Origin: Mansonella perstans
Lineage: Eukaryota > Nematoda > Chromadorea > Rhabditida > Onchocercidae
Length of the DNA: 64,000 bases
NCBI GenBank assembly: GCA_037074765.1
Contig: JBAMDO010000130.1
Span: 62,001 to 126,000, forward strand
Reading direction: 5' to 3'
Each line of letters begins with the position of its first letter. Position 1 is the stretch's first letter. This document shows, piece after piece, positions 1-12,570 of the stretch. The notes under the pieces are model-generated. The model saw only the letters and a program-made list of their open reading frames with translations, was not told the origin of the DNA and did not search any database. Position numbers and translations under genes: made by a program.

Positions 1-344
1 TCCGGAAAATTTCTCAATATTTATCTCAGTTGTATCACAAAATCTGCTTTTACCAGGAAATTGTTTTAGCATTCAATCTTAAGAAAAAAAAACTATGAAT
101 TGAATCATAATTATTAATAATCCGAATCGTTATACTTTTTTCTTTCTGGCGCTATTAAAATTTCAATCATAAATCATTCATATAATAAGGGATAAAAAAG
201 TTTTTCATTACATTTTGTTACATTTTTTTTTATCTTTATTTGTTACATTTTTTTTTATCTTTATCATTCTTTTTGTACTTTTTATATTTTTTCTAATTCA
301 ACTTTTCTAAATTTGCTTTTTAACACTGATATATATATATATAT

Positions 345-425
345 ATGTTGATTATAACAGATTAACACTATATGTTGATTATAACAGATTAACACTATAT
401 GTTGATTATAACAGATTAACACACA
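345..425 (+). repeat. three tandem 27-bp units, each carrying a splice-acceptor-like ACAG
   Basis: The unit reads ATGTTGATTATAACAGATTA plus a 7-base tail. It is repeated three times and follows a short (AT)n run. The third unit abuts the terminal exon at 415. Confidence 0.9.
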
Positions 426-579
426 TGACCTTCACCTCCAAGTACGACTGGATCCCAACTTGGGGGTCAGCGCGGACGCTATTTCCCCAAACGCAAAAAT
501 TACGCTGTTAACTGATCCCAAGGATAGCCACACAGGTCAGCATAGAATCGAAATTTACGATGATCAAGCCTTACTGTAA
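415..579 (+). CDS. terminal exon of an unrecognised gene (5' part outside the window)
   Basis: A 54-codon open stretch follows an acceptor-like ACAG at 411-414 and ends in TAA at 577-579. It is clearly richer in G+C than its surroundings and uses codons such as GCG, GAC, CTC and CTG, which fits coding sequence. The peptide is hydrophilic, contains the segment VRLDPNLGVSADAISPNAK and ends RIEIYDDQALL. I do not recognise the family. The acceptor is the third of three near-identical 27-bp units; splicing at either earlier unit would reach an in-frame TGA within six codons, so only the last one works. No upstream exon is visible in bases 1-414, so the rest of the gene should lie to the left. A transferred or retroposed fragment remains possible. 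Confidence 0.5.
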   Translation: MNTHDLHLQVRLDPNLGVSADAISPNAKITLLTDPKDSHTGQHRIEIYDDQALL

Positions 580-649
580 ATCCCCTATACATATATTTTT
601 TTTTCGTAATATATCATTAATTAGCGCATTGAAAATTAGTAAAAGCAGG

Positions 650-694
650 CTTTGATTTGTCACCATTTTCCAAATATTTGATGACAAATCAAAG
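650..694. repeat. 13-bp perfect inverted repeat (hairpin)
   Basis: Arms are at 650-662 and 682-694, CTTTGATTTGTCA and its exact complement, with a 19-base loop. It lies about 70 bases after the stop codon at 579, so it could sit in that gene's 3' UTR. A 24-bp direct repeat (GACAGGCCAGAAAATAT plus tail) follows at about 695-741. Confidence 0.75.
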
Positions 695-1765
695 ACAGGC
701 CAGAAAATATGAATTTTGACAGGCCAGAAAATATTCTATTTTTCATCTTTTTTTCCACTCTTTATCTTCCACTTTTTTCTACTTTTCCTTTTCTATTTTT
801 TTCTTTATTCTACTTTTCGACTAATATTATCCTCTTGCTAAGAGTTTTGTTAGATGTATACATTCTCAAAGTTAGGTGGAAGAAAAAAAGGAAAAAAAGT
901 TAATTTAATTTCTTGCAAATACTTCCTCACATCTAACAATTGCCTTTTAACATCTATTTAAAAACTCAAAATCGCCTTTGTTGCTTTTTCTTACTTCTTT
1001 CATGCACGCAAATTGCAGTTTGCAATATTTAAATTATGAACTAATTTCTTACCTTAGAAAAATACTTTGAACAGTTTAATGTTAAGTTGGTACAACTCTA
1101 TGACTAATTTCAATTTCTCTTCGTTTATTTCTACTCCAATGAAATGATATTTTAGTCCATCCTTCAATCGAATTTCTTTTTAAATTTATTTTTTAAAAAT
1201 ACAATTTTTTCACATTCAATCCATTCATTTGACATTTGGCTGAATATTTTTGAGAAGAGAATAACTGAGAAAAAAAAGAACTTAAGGATTGAAAGAATAC
1301 TTATATTATCTTTTTTTCCTACTTAAATTTCAAAACTGATATTTTTTTTGTCATTTCTAATTTGAGACATCTCGATGGATGGTGAGATAGTCATACAGGA
1401 TCAAAATTTGAAATAGCTTGGATATGTGTGATACATTTGAATTTGAAATTTTTATTTTTTTTTAAGAACGCATATTCTTAAATTAAGATAATGATGAACA
1501 AATATGCTACCAGTCTTGGTCTTATGTTTCAAAAATCACAAATAGCTCAATATGATCTGAGTCATTTGACCCAAATTACCTTTTTGGTAAAGCTTAATGA
1601 GCTTAATTTGTTGCACACTTCTTACCCTTTGACCTTTTCTATTTTCAGTTTGTAGTACTTGTCAGAATGTCGCTAAATAGGAAATTAATTCATTGATTCA
1701 TTGATATTTTTCTTCATACATTTTTATCTCTGAAGAGAAAATTACTTTAACTACCCAGATACGAT

Positions 1766-2012
1766 GATGTCAGATTAACCAGTATTAGGCCACATGTGTT
1801 CTATATCATCAGCCAGTGCTAGGTTACATATGTTTTATGTCACCAGCCAGCACTAGGCTATATGTGTTCTATGTCATCAGCCAGTACTAGGCTACATGTG
1901 TTTTATATCATCAGTTAGTTCTAGGCTACATGTGTTCTATATCATCAGCCAGTACTAAGCTACATATGTTTTATGTCATTAGGCAGTATTAAGGCTACAT
2001 GTGTTCTAAATG
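1766..2012. repeat. 34-bp minisatellite, about seven copies
   Basis: Diverged copies of a unit containing CATCAGCCAGTACTAGGCTA followed by CATGTGTTCTAT. No open frame runs through it. Confidence 0.85.
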
Positions 2013-2842
2013 AAGCTTCGTTTTATTTCTGTTGATGTATTTTTTGCAACACTGCCATTTCAAATGTGCCTTCAATATCATTCACATACTTTTAATAGTA
2101 CTTTCTTTAATAAGTATTTTTAATAATATTTAATAATATTTAATTCGTTAAATTTTTATTGATTACTATCAGATGTTCATTTTTTGCATTCGCAAATACT
2201 CCGTGAGTAAAATGTAAATAATTTTGCGAAAAAATTCGAATTAAATTATCATAAATCATAGATTGAATATATTTGTCAAGAAAAAAAGAAAGATAAAATG
2301 ACTCTCTCTAAAGGATTTGCTGAAATTGAATTATTAAATTATTGCTGCATTATGCTACTGGATAACCTATTACTTCTATGAATGGAAGAATCGATTAATT
2401 CAATTTAATCATGAGAAATGTTGCAATGAATAGAAATTTTAGCTTTGAAGAAAGAATATCAGCTGTACAAATTTTGAAACCTTATTGAAATTTGATCAGT
2501 GGTCGGGACCGGTTTATTTTAGTTATTGTTGTGCTGCAAATTATTAGTGCATAAGGAATCTTCTGGTACTAAATTCCGCATCCTATCACTGTCAACAGTT
2601 GTTTGTTACATTCAGTTAAATTATCGATCAAATACTTTCAATTTCATTTCAGTATGAAAATCAAAAAAATTAATTAAAGCCTTTTTTTTTTTCAACTATT
2701 CCATGTTATTTACATGATTTAAACATGTGATTGCAAATTTTGATATTTAGCAAAATAGAAAGAGAAAGTTTCACTCTTATTTTTTTTTATTTTTTTTTTT
2801 AATGTATTATTTTTACATACATTTATTTATTCTGTTCATCTA

Positions 2843-3035
2843 GGCAAATCATACTTGTTATCTCTTTGAAATATATTTTCAATCAGGTGATTGGGATGTT
2901 CAATTGAGCAAAACAGGGAGAAAAAATGATGGGAAAATTCGTAACTCTTTTTAACATTTTATTTATTTGGGCAAATTATACTTGTTGTATCGTTGAAATA
3001 TTTTCAATCAGCTGATCGGAATGCTCAATTAATTG
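2843..3035. repeat. diverged direct duplication, about 125-bp period
   Basis: Bases 2843-2916 and 2969-3035 share GGCAAAT-ATACTTGTT, TTGAAATAT, TTTTCAATCAG and TGTTCAATT-type blocks. It is non-coding. Confidence 0.6.
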
Positions 3036-5416
3036 TTTGTTAGTATCATCGATCAATTTTGTCAAATATTATTCTCATGACTTCAGTTACAAATTTTGTT
3101 GAAAAAATATTTTATGTAAATTTGGCGACATCATCATTTACTATGTAAATGTTATTGACATTATGATTTTACTAAGTAATTATTGTCATCATTAACGTGA
3201 AAATTTTATTTTCACTAATTAGCCTAATCAATACTAGTTAGCGGAATTAGTCGATGGAAGTTTATTTCTTATGCTACTTAGTTGAGATACAAAGAGATAC
3301 AGGGATACAAATAGGAGCAGAAGAAGCTTGATAAGGAAGATTTATTATTATTCAAGAGAAATTTATTAATGACCACTGGTGGTCATTTAACAGCTAATAG
3401 ATTTAATCGTGACTGAATAAGATTGAGTGGGAATAATTTGAAATGAATTGAATAAAATAATTTCCTGTGATTGATATACAGAATGTGTTTGAAGTTTAAT
3501 CAATCAAATTGAAACACGTTGAAGATCGGAGACTGTCAGGTTTGACAGATAATTGGAAAAAAATTAATTTAGAGTTCTAAGATTACTAGATATGGCAATT
3601 ATAAACGGAAATAACTCTGAGGAAAATTAAATATAATATTCCCAATTTCTTGTAAAATGTGCTTATTTCATAATTATTGTAAATGAATTTCCCGATTGTT
3701 CTCGGCGGTCATCATTTATTATATAAGTATTTTATTACTATTTTTGTAGTGCTTATTTATTTATATTAATACTTAGTTTGATAACTTTGCTCATTATCAG
3801 GATTTTAATTTAAAGTTAATTTTACCGCTTCTTTTTTTTGCCTTTAACGATTTTTTTGCTTTTTGGAATTCACTCATAAAATGTTTGGTCATCAACATCT
3901 ACATGTGAGCAACAAATGCATGTGTAAGTTTTTTGACCTCTGAAGGTCAATCAATAAAATAGTAAAGAATACCACAAAACAGCACAAATGTGCATGTTGT
4001 GTTGTGATGTAGGTCAATCAATAAAAAAAGTCAATGTTTTGACAAAAATTAAAAATTTTTTTACATGTACAAACAGCAATTATCTTTCTCTTGTACACTT
4101 CCTTCACATTAATTGTTCCATTTTCAACACATGTTATGTTAAATGGTAAATAAGTTGATCATTTAAAAAGTACCATCATTGTTCAACGTTTAGTGATTTC
4201 AGTTGAGCTATTTTCAACTCTTCTTTCAAAATAGTTTATATTAAGTGAACCACCATATAAATTTAATTCATTATTTAATTAATTAATTGATTTAATTGAT
4301 CGTTTCCTAAATGTTCTATTATTCTAAAACTATTCATTTACTTATTTCATTACAATAAATTACTGTTGTCAATTATTAACTGTTTTAGCTTGCATTTTTC
4401 TTTTTTTTTTTTTATCTTTGATGAAATCTGATAAACTATGGGAAATGAATAGGATGCATGCATGTCGAGCAATGACCTTATCTTATCTTTACAATCATAT
4501 CATTAATTTACCGCTATCAATATCAAAGCATCACTGTTTACTGCATTATGGAGGAGAGAGAGAGAGAGGGACATTCTCCCTAACAGATCTTATCAATGAA
4601 AATGAAATTATCAAAACATTTCGTTTTATTTTTACAATGTCAATGATAGAAAAAAATCTCGAAAAAAAATACTTCGCAAAATATTTTAAAAAAAAAAATA
4701 CAAAAACAAAAAGAATTCATGAAATTACTTCAATATTAAAAAATATTTGAAAAAAAAAAAAAAAAAAAAAAGAAAAAAAACAGAAAGAATTCATAAAATT
4801 TGCTTATAAATTACTGAATTCTCTCAAAAAAAGATGGAGTAAAAAATTCTTGGAAATCAAAAATCTCGAGAAAAATTCTAGGAATTTTGCTATGAAGATT
4901 GAACGATTTAATGATTTAACGCTTTCATATCGCGTTAATTGCTGCGACCGCATCTTTAGATGGTGAAATATTATTGGCAATTGTGGGTTGATCTATCTAA
5001 TATCATTGGTCAGTATGATGTGTATCAGTGTGATGTGGGTCCTGATCTGATCTAATCATTGAACAACAACTGAGACTATTTTCTATGGAACAGTGATATC
5101 ATTCCAAGGTATGTTACATTAAAATTCTACAATGTTTTTTAATTTTTATTAAATACAATTTTGTATTAAATCATTGTTTAAATCATTGATTTTTCTTTTT
5201 CATTGTTCATTTTTGATTGAAAATTTCATTCTCTCATTAATCTAACATTCATATCAATCACAAGGATCAAATGCTTATTTATCTAGTATTTATCTATCCT
5301 TGTTTTCGCCAAATTTTTAATTTTATTTTAACTGCTAAACTATTTTATTAGTTACATTTCACATAGCTTGGCTTTTTCTCCTGCTAACTTCATGGGACTG
5401 TTAATGAGAAATCGTT

Positions 5417-5570
5417 TCAAAATTTTAGATTTCTGTCTTTTATTTGCATCCCTTTCAAATCATTGAAAGTAATTCTTGCAGAGAATACCTTAGAGAGCAT
5501 CTTTGATGTATTTTATTCATTCGGAAGGAAGAAAGAGATGCAAATAAAAGACAGGAATTTAAAATTCAAA
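5417..5570. repeat. long imperfect fold-back, about 40-bp arms
   Basis: Arm 5417-5456 and arm 5531-5570 are reverse complements with only a few mismatches. The core CTGTCTTTTATTTGCATC matches exactly. The loop is about 74 bases. The size suits a MITE remnant or a small-RNA hairpin precursor; nothing in the sequence decides which. Confidence 0.75.
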
Positions 5571-6509
5571 GCAAGCATAGTACAGTTAATCTTTTTTCAT
5601 GTTCAGTATATAGCATTTATATTTTTACTTTTTTTTCAAATATGAATTTTGAGTAAAATTCAAATTTTATTAGGCAAAAGTTAGTAATCAATGACACTGA
5701 AGAAGTGGATAAGGGAACGAGTCTTTTTTTTTACTGTTCGCTTATTTCAAATTATCAGAATTTTTCTTATTTTATATTTAGTGTAAAGGAAAATAGCTGG
5801 GTTACTATTCGCTTGAATGATTTAATAATTTTTAAACTTTTTCTGGCTGTTAGGGATTTATTACTGCAAATAATTGGAAACTCAGTGTTCGTAGATTCAT
5901 TCGCATAGAATATATCTGATTAGTAATATACTCAATCAATGATTAATGATATACTCAATCATTCCGCTAAATACCTGCCAATGATTCCAGAAATTTTTTG
6001 CGGAAAAGTAGAGAAACTAAAGCATAAAATTATTAGCTTATTCTGTTTTTAAACGCTTAAATTATCTATTTGAAATTTTTTTTTATTTTGTTTTTTTTTG
6101 AAGTTTTTTTTTTTTGTTTCACCATTTTAACAATTGCATTGATTCTTTTTCCGAACTATTAGTTGTTTTATTATCGATGATTGCTTAGGGATTTTGGAAA
6201 TTTGTCAGCTTTTTTACTTTTTATGTGATTTATTTTAATCTCATAAATGTAACATGGAAAACATAAGTTTTTTTTGAATGGTCTGTTTTTTTAGTAATTA
6301 ATGATTTGGCGAATCATGCAGAAATCATTTGCTTCTCATGATTTGCTTGACGTATTCAAACAATTTATTTAGTCAGCCTATGGGGTTAGCAACCTACCAC
6401 AATAATTAAAGTTTGATGATCGCTATTAGTGATTTTTATATAGCATTTATTGCCTTATCATCTATCATTTTCATTCCCGAGTTTTTTATGCTTTAATTCT
6501 AGGTTGATT

Positions 6510-9500
6510 ATGGATTCCACAGTTCTGTTTCTATCCACTTTACCACTGATAACGCTTTTGCTAATGATATGGTATGTTTTTATTGTATAAGTGAAATCAA
6601 ATTTGCTTTTGTGCTTTGATTCTTACAGCAAACATTGTTGCACCTGTTGAATCATTTATCCGTCACTTGAGATGTATATTACAGCGTCCTTTAAATACTA
6701 TATGAAATCAGAAATAAGTTCATATCAAGTTTTTGTTTGAGCATCTCAAATTATGTAGCATTATGGGCGCTGAAAATTAAGCATGTTTATTTTTATTTCA
6801 CATATCTTGTTAATCAAAATATTACACATTTCAATTTCAATTTTTAGCAAATAATTGGTAAATCTAAGTTCATTCGTTACTTAGCTTCGCGAACAAAGAT
6901 TAGAGCATTTGCGAATTTAAGAGTTATTTTTATTTATGTCCCTAATGTTCGATTTTATGTCTTTTTTTTTATGTTTTAACTTTCTCTTGTATTTTTCTTG
7001 TGGGATGGGTTAAACTTCTAATTGAAGCGTATTTTTAAGTGAAATGAGGTTCAACGTATACTTCTGCATTTGCTAAATAATTAACGTTTATTTTGGTCAG
7101 TGTATATCTGACGTATCTGTCTGCTTAATCTACTCTAACGTTTTTTGCTTCACTTTGCAGTTTAAACTTTTTTGAATAGCATTTTTTAGGTTTCGAATAC
7201 GGAAGCATCGTGATGCGATAGCGTTATTTCATCCGTACTGCAATGCTGGTGGTGGAGGTGAACGCGTTTTATGGTCTGCTATCAATGCCATGCAAAAAAA
7301 GTAGGTGTTCAATGAAATGAGTTTATTTTTCTTTTAATGATTTTGTTTTCTTTTCCGAACAGACGACTGCAGTCTCTGATTAGTTGATAGACATACAAAA
7401 CTGATATCTTATAATTTCTTTTACTTTGTACTATTGTCTTTTTTTTAGAGATGAAACCAGTTATAGAGATTTTATAATCCAAAACTTTTCTTTCAGATTT
7501 GGCGATAAGTATCAATATGTGGTTTATACTGGTGATGTAGATGTAACACCTGGGGAAATCTTGCAAAAGGCAAAAGATTGCTTCGACATTGAAGTCATTG
7601 ATACCAATTTGCAATTTATCTATCTTCGGTACTCTTTTTGTGGAAAAGTAAAGCAGATACTAAATCTAAAGGAAAGCAGTTATAGCCATAGAGTAGTTTG
7701 ACTGTTGTAACCCAAATTAAACATCCATAAATTACTGCATTTAAGTTACCTCGCATTTGATCGAACGTTTTGCTTATCAACAACAGTCTTTTCTCTAAAC
7801 TCACATAGAAAATTTTGATAATTTATAACTAAATTATAGTTTCATTTAAGCTTTTATTGTTTAATTTGAAAGAAGGCACAGGCGACACGCTAAGCATTAA
7901 ATCTTTTTTCTTTCATTTATAGCACAAGACCTTGGTTGGAGCCGAGGAATTATCCGTATTTCACATTGCTGCTTCAAAATTTAGCTGGTCTACTGGTTGG
8001 CATCGAAGCATTATTCAGATACAATCCGTATGTTTTTATCGACACAATGGGCTGTCCGTTTACACTGCCGTTATTCAGGTTATTGTTAAACTATATCGCA
8101 GTTCGATATGCATCTCTTTTTCCTTTTGTGCACGGAAAAAGATGAGGATAAAACAAAAAAGGAGTACGAGATTTTTACAGTTGATGCAAAAATGTTCTGT
8201 GCAGCGCATAGTGCAAAATGCTACGACATAGGAGATAAAGTTAGCAAACATCGCATTGTATGAAGAAGTTATATAGGAAATGCTGAAGTTAGGTATGCTA
8301 ATAGAAAAAGTTTCTGAGTGTTTTTATATTAAAATTAGACAAATTTTAATGGGTTTATGAGAGCTTCTTATTTTGAATTCTCTTCGAAAAGAGATCTTTG
8401 ACAATAAACAATAAACACTATATAGAAGTTTCTTGCAGTTGGCTGGCTGGATGCAGTGTTGCCTGCTATGTCCACTATCCTGTTATTTCCTATGGTTAAT
8501 TTTGCTTTTATTTGTATTATCTTTTGAATATGATTACTTTTTAATGTTGAATATTCCATTTAGAAATGGTCGAATTGGTGAAATCGGCTAAGCTCTCTTA
8601 TAATAATGCGCAGTGGATAGCGAAAAACCAATTCTTTACCTATTGCAAGTTAATATATTATCGCATATTCGCTATACTTTACTACCTTAGTGGTATTTGC
8701 AGCGAAGCTGTTATGGTTAATGGGACGTAAGTATTTATTTATCATTGCTACTTATTAGTTATTGTTATCAGTTAATTAAGCAATGAAACACTAGCATAGA
8801 CGTTGAATAGCAAAAAACTGTTTCTTTGCCTTAAAAAAAAATAAGCGAAGATTAACAAGTTAAAATTTTTTTTTTTCATATATCGAATTGTTTTTGGAAG
8901 AATTGGAAAGGATGAGAATAGGCATAATAGTGACTTATTAAACATGACATCGGGTTTACTGATTCAGGAAAATGTCGCGTTTTCATTGGTTTCTTCTGCA
9001 TTAGAACATAATTTATGTGTTACAGATTGATCATGATTTGATTAGTATGATATCTTACTTAGTTTTCTGATAATAGAAATTGTTTTTTATTGAGTCGCTA
9101 ATTTTTTAATTAACTTTGAATTTCCAGCTGGACTTATGATCATATTTTGACGTTGTGGGGTGTTGAAGATCGTACATACCTTGTCCACCCACCGTGCAAT
9201 GTTGATAGTTTGCTCAAGTAAATTGTTTTTTATTGAATCTCTAATTTTTTTAGCTAACTCTAATTTTTCAGCTGGACCCATATTTTGGCGTTGTAAGATA
9301 TTGAGGATGTACATACCTTGTCCATCTATTATGCAATGTTGATAGTTTGCTCATTTTGATTTGTTGAGGATGGGAGTAAGGAAATAGTCCATTGACTGGA
9401 AAATATTGATAAACAAATGATACGGTCATTAAAATGCTGTTGCGTGACAGTTTTTATTCTAGGATCAATTCCAATGCGGAAAGGTTGTTGGAGAATGAAG

Positions 9501-10751
9501 GACGAGTGCAGATTTTATCACTTGGACAAATAAGACCCGAAAAAGATCATCGATTGCAGATCTTGTTCCTAATGGAGTTGAAGAAGCGGTTATTGAAAGA
9601 AAATCTGAACTACAAGGTAGGTTTTCTATATTACTATATCTGATTTCATTACCTGCTACCACTTATAAAATGCAACTTTTGGAGGAATTGAGTGATTTTA
9701 TGGAATTTCCATTGACTCGAAAATCTATTACTGTTACTGCAAGTGATTGCTGTTGTGAATCGAGAACAAAAGAAATCTTAAAACGTATTTATGCAACTAC
9801 TGCAGATTCGACTGGTCATATGTGGCGGATGTCGTGATAAGAACGATTTCCAACGTGCCAAAGATTTGCAGTTGTATGCGGCAGATATGGGCATTAGCAA
9901 CGATGACTTAGAATGGGTACTTAATGCCTCTGTGGATAAAGTAGCAGCATTGTTTGAGGTAATTGAACTTTTGCATTTCGTACTTACCTAGTATTTAAAC
10001 ATGATAATAAGCTGATAGTTCAAATATATATTAGTTTAAAATTAAGGAATCATTAATTGGTATCCACACAATGCAAAATGAACATTTTGGCATATCTGTT
10101 GTGGAAGGTATCGCTGCTGGTCAAATTATGATCGCCCACAATTCAGGTTACTTATTGTTTTTGTGTTTTTTTGGACTGAGAGCCATAACAGATTTTGATA
10201 AGTCAAGATAACTACATTTGCAGGTGGACCTAAACTCGATATATTGAATGCGAATGCCGCAGGAAGCAAAACTGCGATTGGTCTACTTGCATCCAGTGTG
10301 CATAGTAAGTTTTGTTGCACTTTCCCAAATTTTTGATGAAGTTACTAAAGCTTGTTAGAACAAAAAGAAGAAAATATGTTCAAGATTGCTATAATTGTCT
10401 AAAAAAGTAAAAGTTTGATTGTGTGTTGAATTTCTTTTGGCTTTTTTTAAAACTTCTCGGCGAATAATTCTGTTTAGCAATATAATTTACGGAATATACT
10501 TGACTATCTTAAGGAATGACGAAAAGTGAGAGAATAAATTAAATTCTACAGTACAGTTTTATATTCTACTATGTTTAGAACGAAATTTTGCTATTTTAGA
10601 TTTTGTGGACTGTGCTTTAGAAATAATACAAATGAGTCCAGAGCAACGTAATTCAATGCGTAATGCTGCCCGTCATTCAGTGAATCGTTTTACTGAAGCA
10701 ACTTTTGAGAAAAAGTGGAATTCTGTGATGGAGAAATTATTACCTGCTTAA
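6510..10751 (+). CDS. alg-11: GDP-Man:Man3GlcNAc2-PP-dolichol alpha-1,2-mannosyltransferase (ALG11)
   Basis: Adds the fourth and fifth mannoses to the lipid-linked oligosaccharide on the cytosolic face of the ER. Twelve exons: 6510-6571, 7190-7300, 7497-7628, 7923-8078, 8439-8494, 8564-8726, 9128-9217, 9463-9616, 9806-9958, 10047-10146, 10224-10304 and 10600-10751. They join in one frame to 469 aa, close to the roughly 490 aa of the human enzyme. Residues 4-20 form a membrane anchor. The ALG11 signatures [36 protein letters not shown] and [14 protein letters not shown] are present, as is the GT4-type E-x7-E motif in [15 protein letters not shown]. Exon 3 could also start at 7449 (48 bases longer, same phase), but the TTTCTTTCAG acceptor at 7496 restores the family spacing. 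The start ATG lies nine bases after a TTCTAG acceptor suited to SL trans-splicing. Confidence 0.95.
9220..9353 (+). pseudogene. decayed tandem duplicate of alg-11 exon 7 inside intron 7
   Basis: Unit 9078-9219 (intron end, acceptor and exon 7) is followed directly by a second copy at 9220-9353. The copy keeps a good acceptor (ATTTTTCAG at about 9262-9270) and the end of the exon. It has lost six bases after CTGGAC, reads into a TAA within nine codons, and has a TCATTT in place of the TCAAGTAA donor. It is a dead exon copy. Confidence 0.88.
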
Positions 10752-12570
10752 TATTGACAACATTATTTCTAGCTTTTATCTTCTTTTTAAAAATTTTATC
10801 GAATTCGTTTTGTTTATTATCATCACTCTTCGTATTTCTTTTGCTTGTTTTTTTCTCTGCTCAATTCATCAATATGTTTTCAATTTTATTAATATACTTG
10901 AGTAAACAAAATTCTTTCTAAGTGAAATCAAATTACAGGTATTACTTTATTTAATTGTTATAGAATGTTGCTTATTGAAAATTCTTTGTTGTTAAAAACC
11001 ATTTCATTTTATTGAACTTTCATGTTAAAATTTATCTACAGAGGTTATGTTTGAACTAATCTATTAGAGTAATTAATGTCTTGTTTCCCTTCTATTAACT
11101 TAATTTAAAAAAAGATGGGATGGGAAGATAGTAGGTTCCGTGATGTTGTTTGTCCTTTTTTTAAATAACTTTATGTAATTTATTTACTTACATTATTTAG
11201 TTTTGTATTTATACCTTTTCGTTTTCTATATGTTTTACAATTCTTTCCTATTTTTTTTTTTCTTTTTTAGTTTACCCTAATATCTGAAAATTTGCTCCTT
11301 TTTACTAATGAAATTTGCTTTTCTTTAATGCTCTTCGCAATGAGTTTCTTGAAATACAGCAATGACATCAGTTCAAATTGTGATAGAGTTGAGTATTTCT
11401 GGATTTTTTAGATAGTGATTGGATCTAGGGAAGAAAATAGTGCTGAAGAAAGCGAAGGAAAAATATAGGAAAATGAAAAACTTTTGATATTTGTATTTAT
11501 GAACGATATTTCGAATCTTGGTATGTGTATCTATATTTTGCTCACTTAGAAAATCAACGATTATTTTTGCTGCAGTGGGTGCATCACTACCAAATCATAT
11601 ATTGAGATTTCAATGGTTTAATTTTTTAAGTTTAGAAGTTTAATTATGTATTTTTATTGCATAAATATTTTTTCCATTTCTATTTGTTTTTTGTATGTGT
11701 GTATGTGTATATTCATCTCCATAATAATGGACAGTATATATTAGGATTATCTTAATTATGGAATTAAATTAAATTATGTTATCGTAAAGATTTTATCTAT
11801 ATTTGAAGGATAATTTATATTTGTGGTGATGTTTCATTTTTTATTTTTGGAAATTTCAATTCTCTTCATACGTCGTCGTTATAGGTCCTTGCTTCTACAT
11901 TGACGATACATGAAAATTGTAATATCGTAGATTGTAACATCCAGTTTTTATCTAGTGAAGAATAATATCGTAAATTGTTCTAACCAGTACACTGATTTTC
12001 GCGTACTTTCGTAGCTCACATATATATATGTATATTTTTTTTGGGGGGTCGTTTTTGTTAACAGTTAATGAATGTACAGGTTTTTATGGGTAATTTTTAG
12101 TGATTTTCAAAAATATTATTGCTAAGATGTTTTCCTTTAGGATTTAATAATACTTATATTAGTTGACAAAAACGATGGCGCTTCTTATAAGAAATTTCCA
12201 TTTTGTTTTTGGGAGATAAATTTCATTCGGCAAAAATCATAGCGAACATATAACAACTGTCTATTGCTGCTAGATTAAGAAACTTTATTAATGAAAAAAA
12301 AAAAAAAAAAACTTTTCAAAAACAAAATTCTGATAATTGTATTGTTCTTGGAAATTTTAGATAAATTTACTGGAAAGTTTACTTTCCGAAATAGTTAAAC
12401 TAACGAGAAATTAGGATACTATGTCAGGACATGTTTTACAATAATTTTTATCCATTGTAAATTTTAGACTTAGCCCTGTGTGGCTCATCAATGTGAAGTA
12501 ACTAACTTGTAGATTGAGAAAAGCACAACCTGGATAGGTGCATATTTTTGTCCAGTTCTCTGGGCTATCG
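10752..12570. other. interval between alg-11 and ykt-6
   Basis: A+T-rich with T runs and no supported exon. It should hold the alg-11 3' UTR and the ykt-6 promoter. A TTGTCCAG at 12548-12555 may be the ykt-6 trans-splice acceptor. Confidence 0.55.

Larger units (their letters stand above)
580..6509. other. gene-poor stretch left of alg-11
   Basis: No coding exon could be supported on either strand. Open frames here are short and low in complexity. The stretch holds a 13-bp perfect hairpin at 650-694, a 34-bp minisatellite at 1766-2012, a diverged direct duplication at 2843-3035, a poly-A run near 4749-4780, and a long imperfect fold-back at 5417-5570. Confidence 0.6.

Noticed and set aside
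4418..4750. 110-codon open frame
   Set aside because: No domain, ends in poly-A-coded Lys/Asn, and lacks splice or codon-use support.
7932..8231. Alternative continuation of alg-11 exon 4 through its donor
   Set aside because: It gives a stop soon after; splicing 8078 to 8439 restores the conserved YVHYP segment.
9617..9805. Intron 8 of alg-11 is open in one frame
   Set aside because: Not in the frame of exon 8, and the ALG11 family has no insertion at this point; chance in a 189-bp intron.
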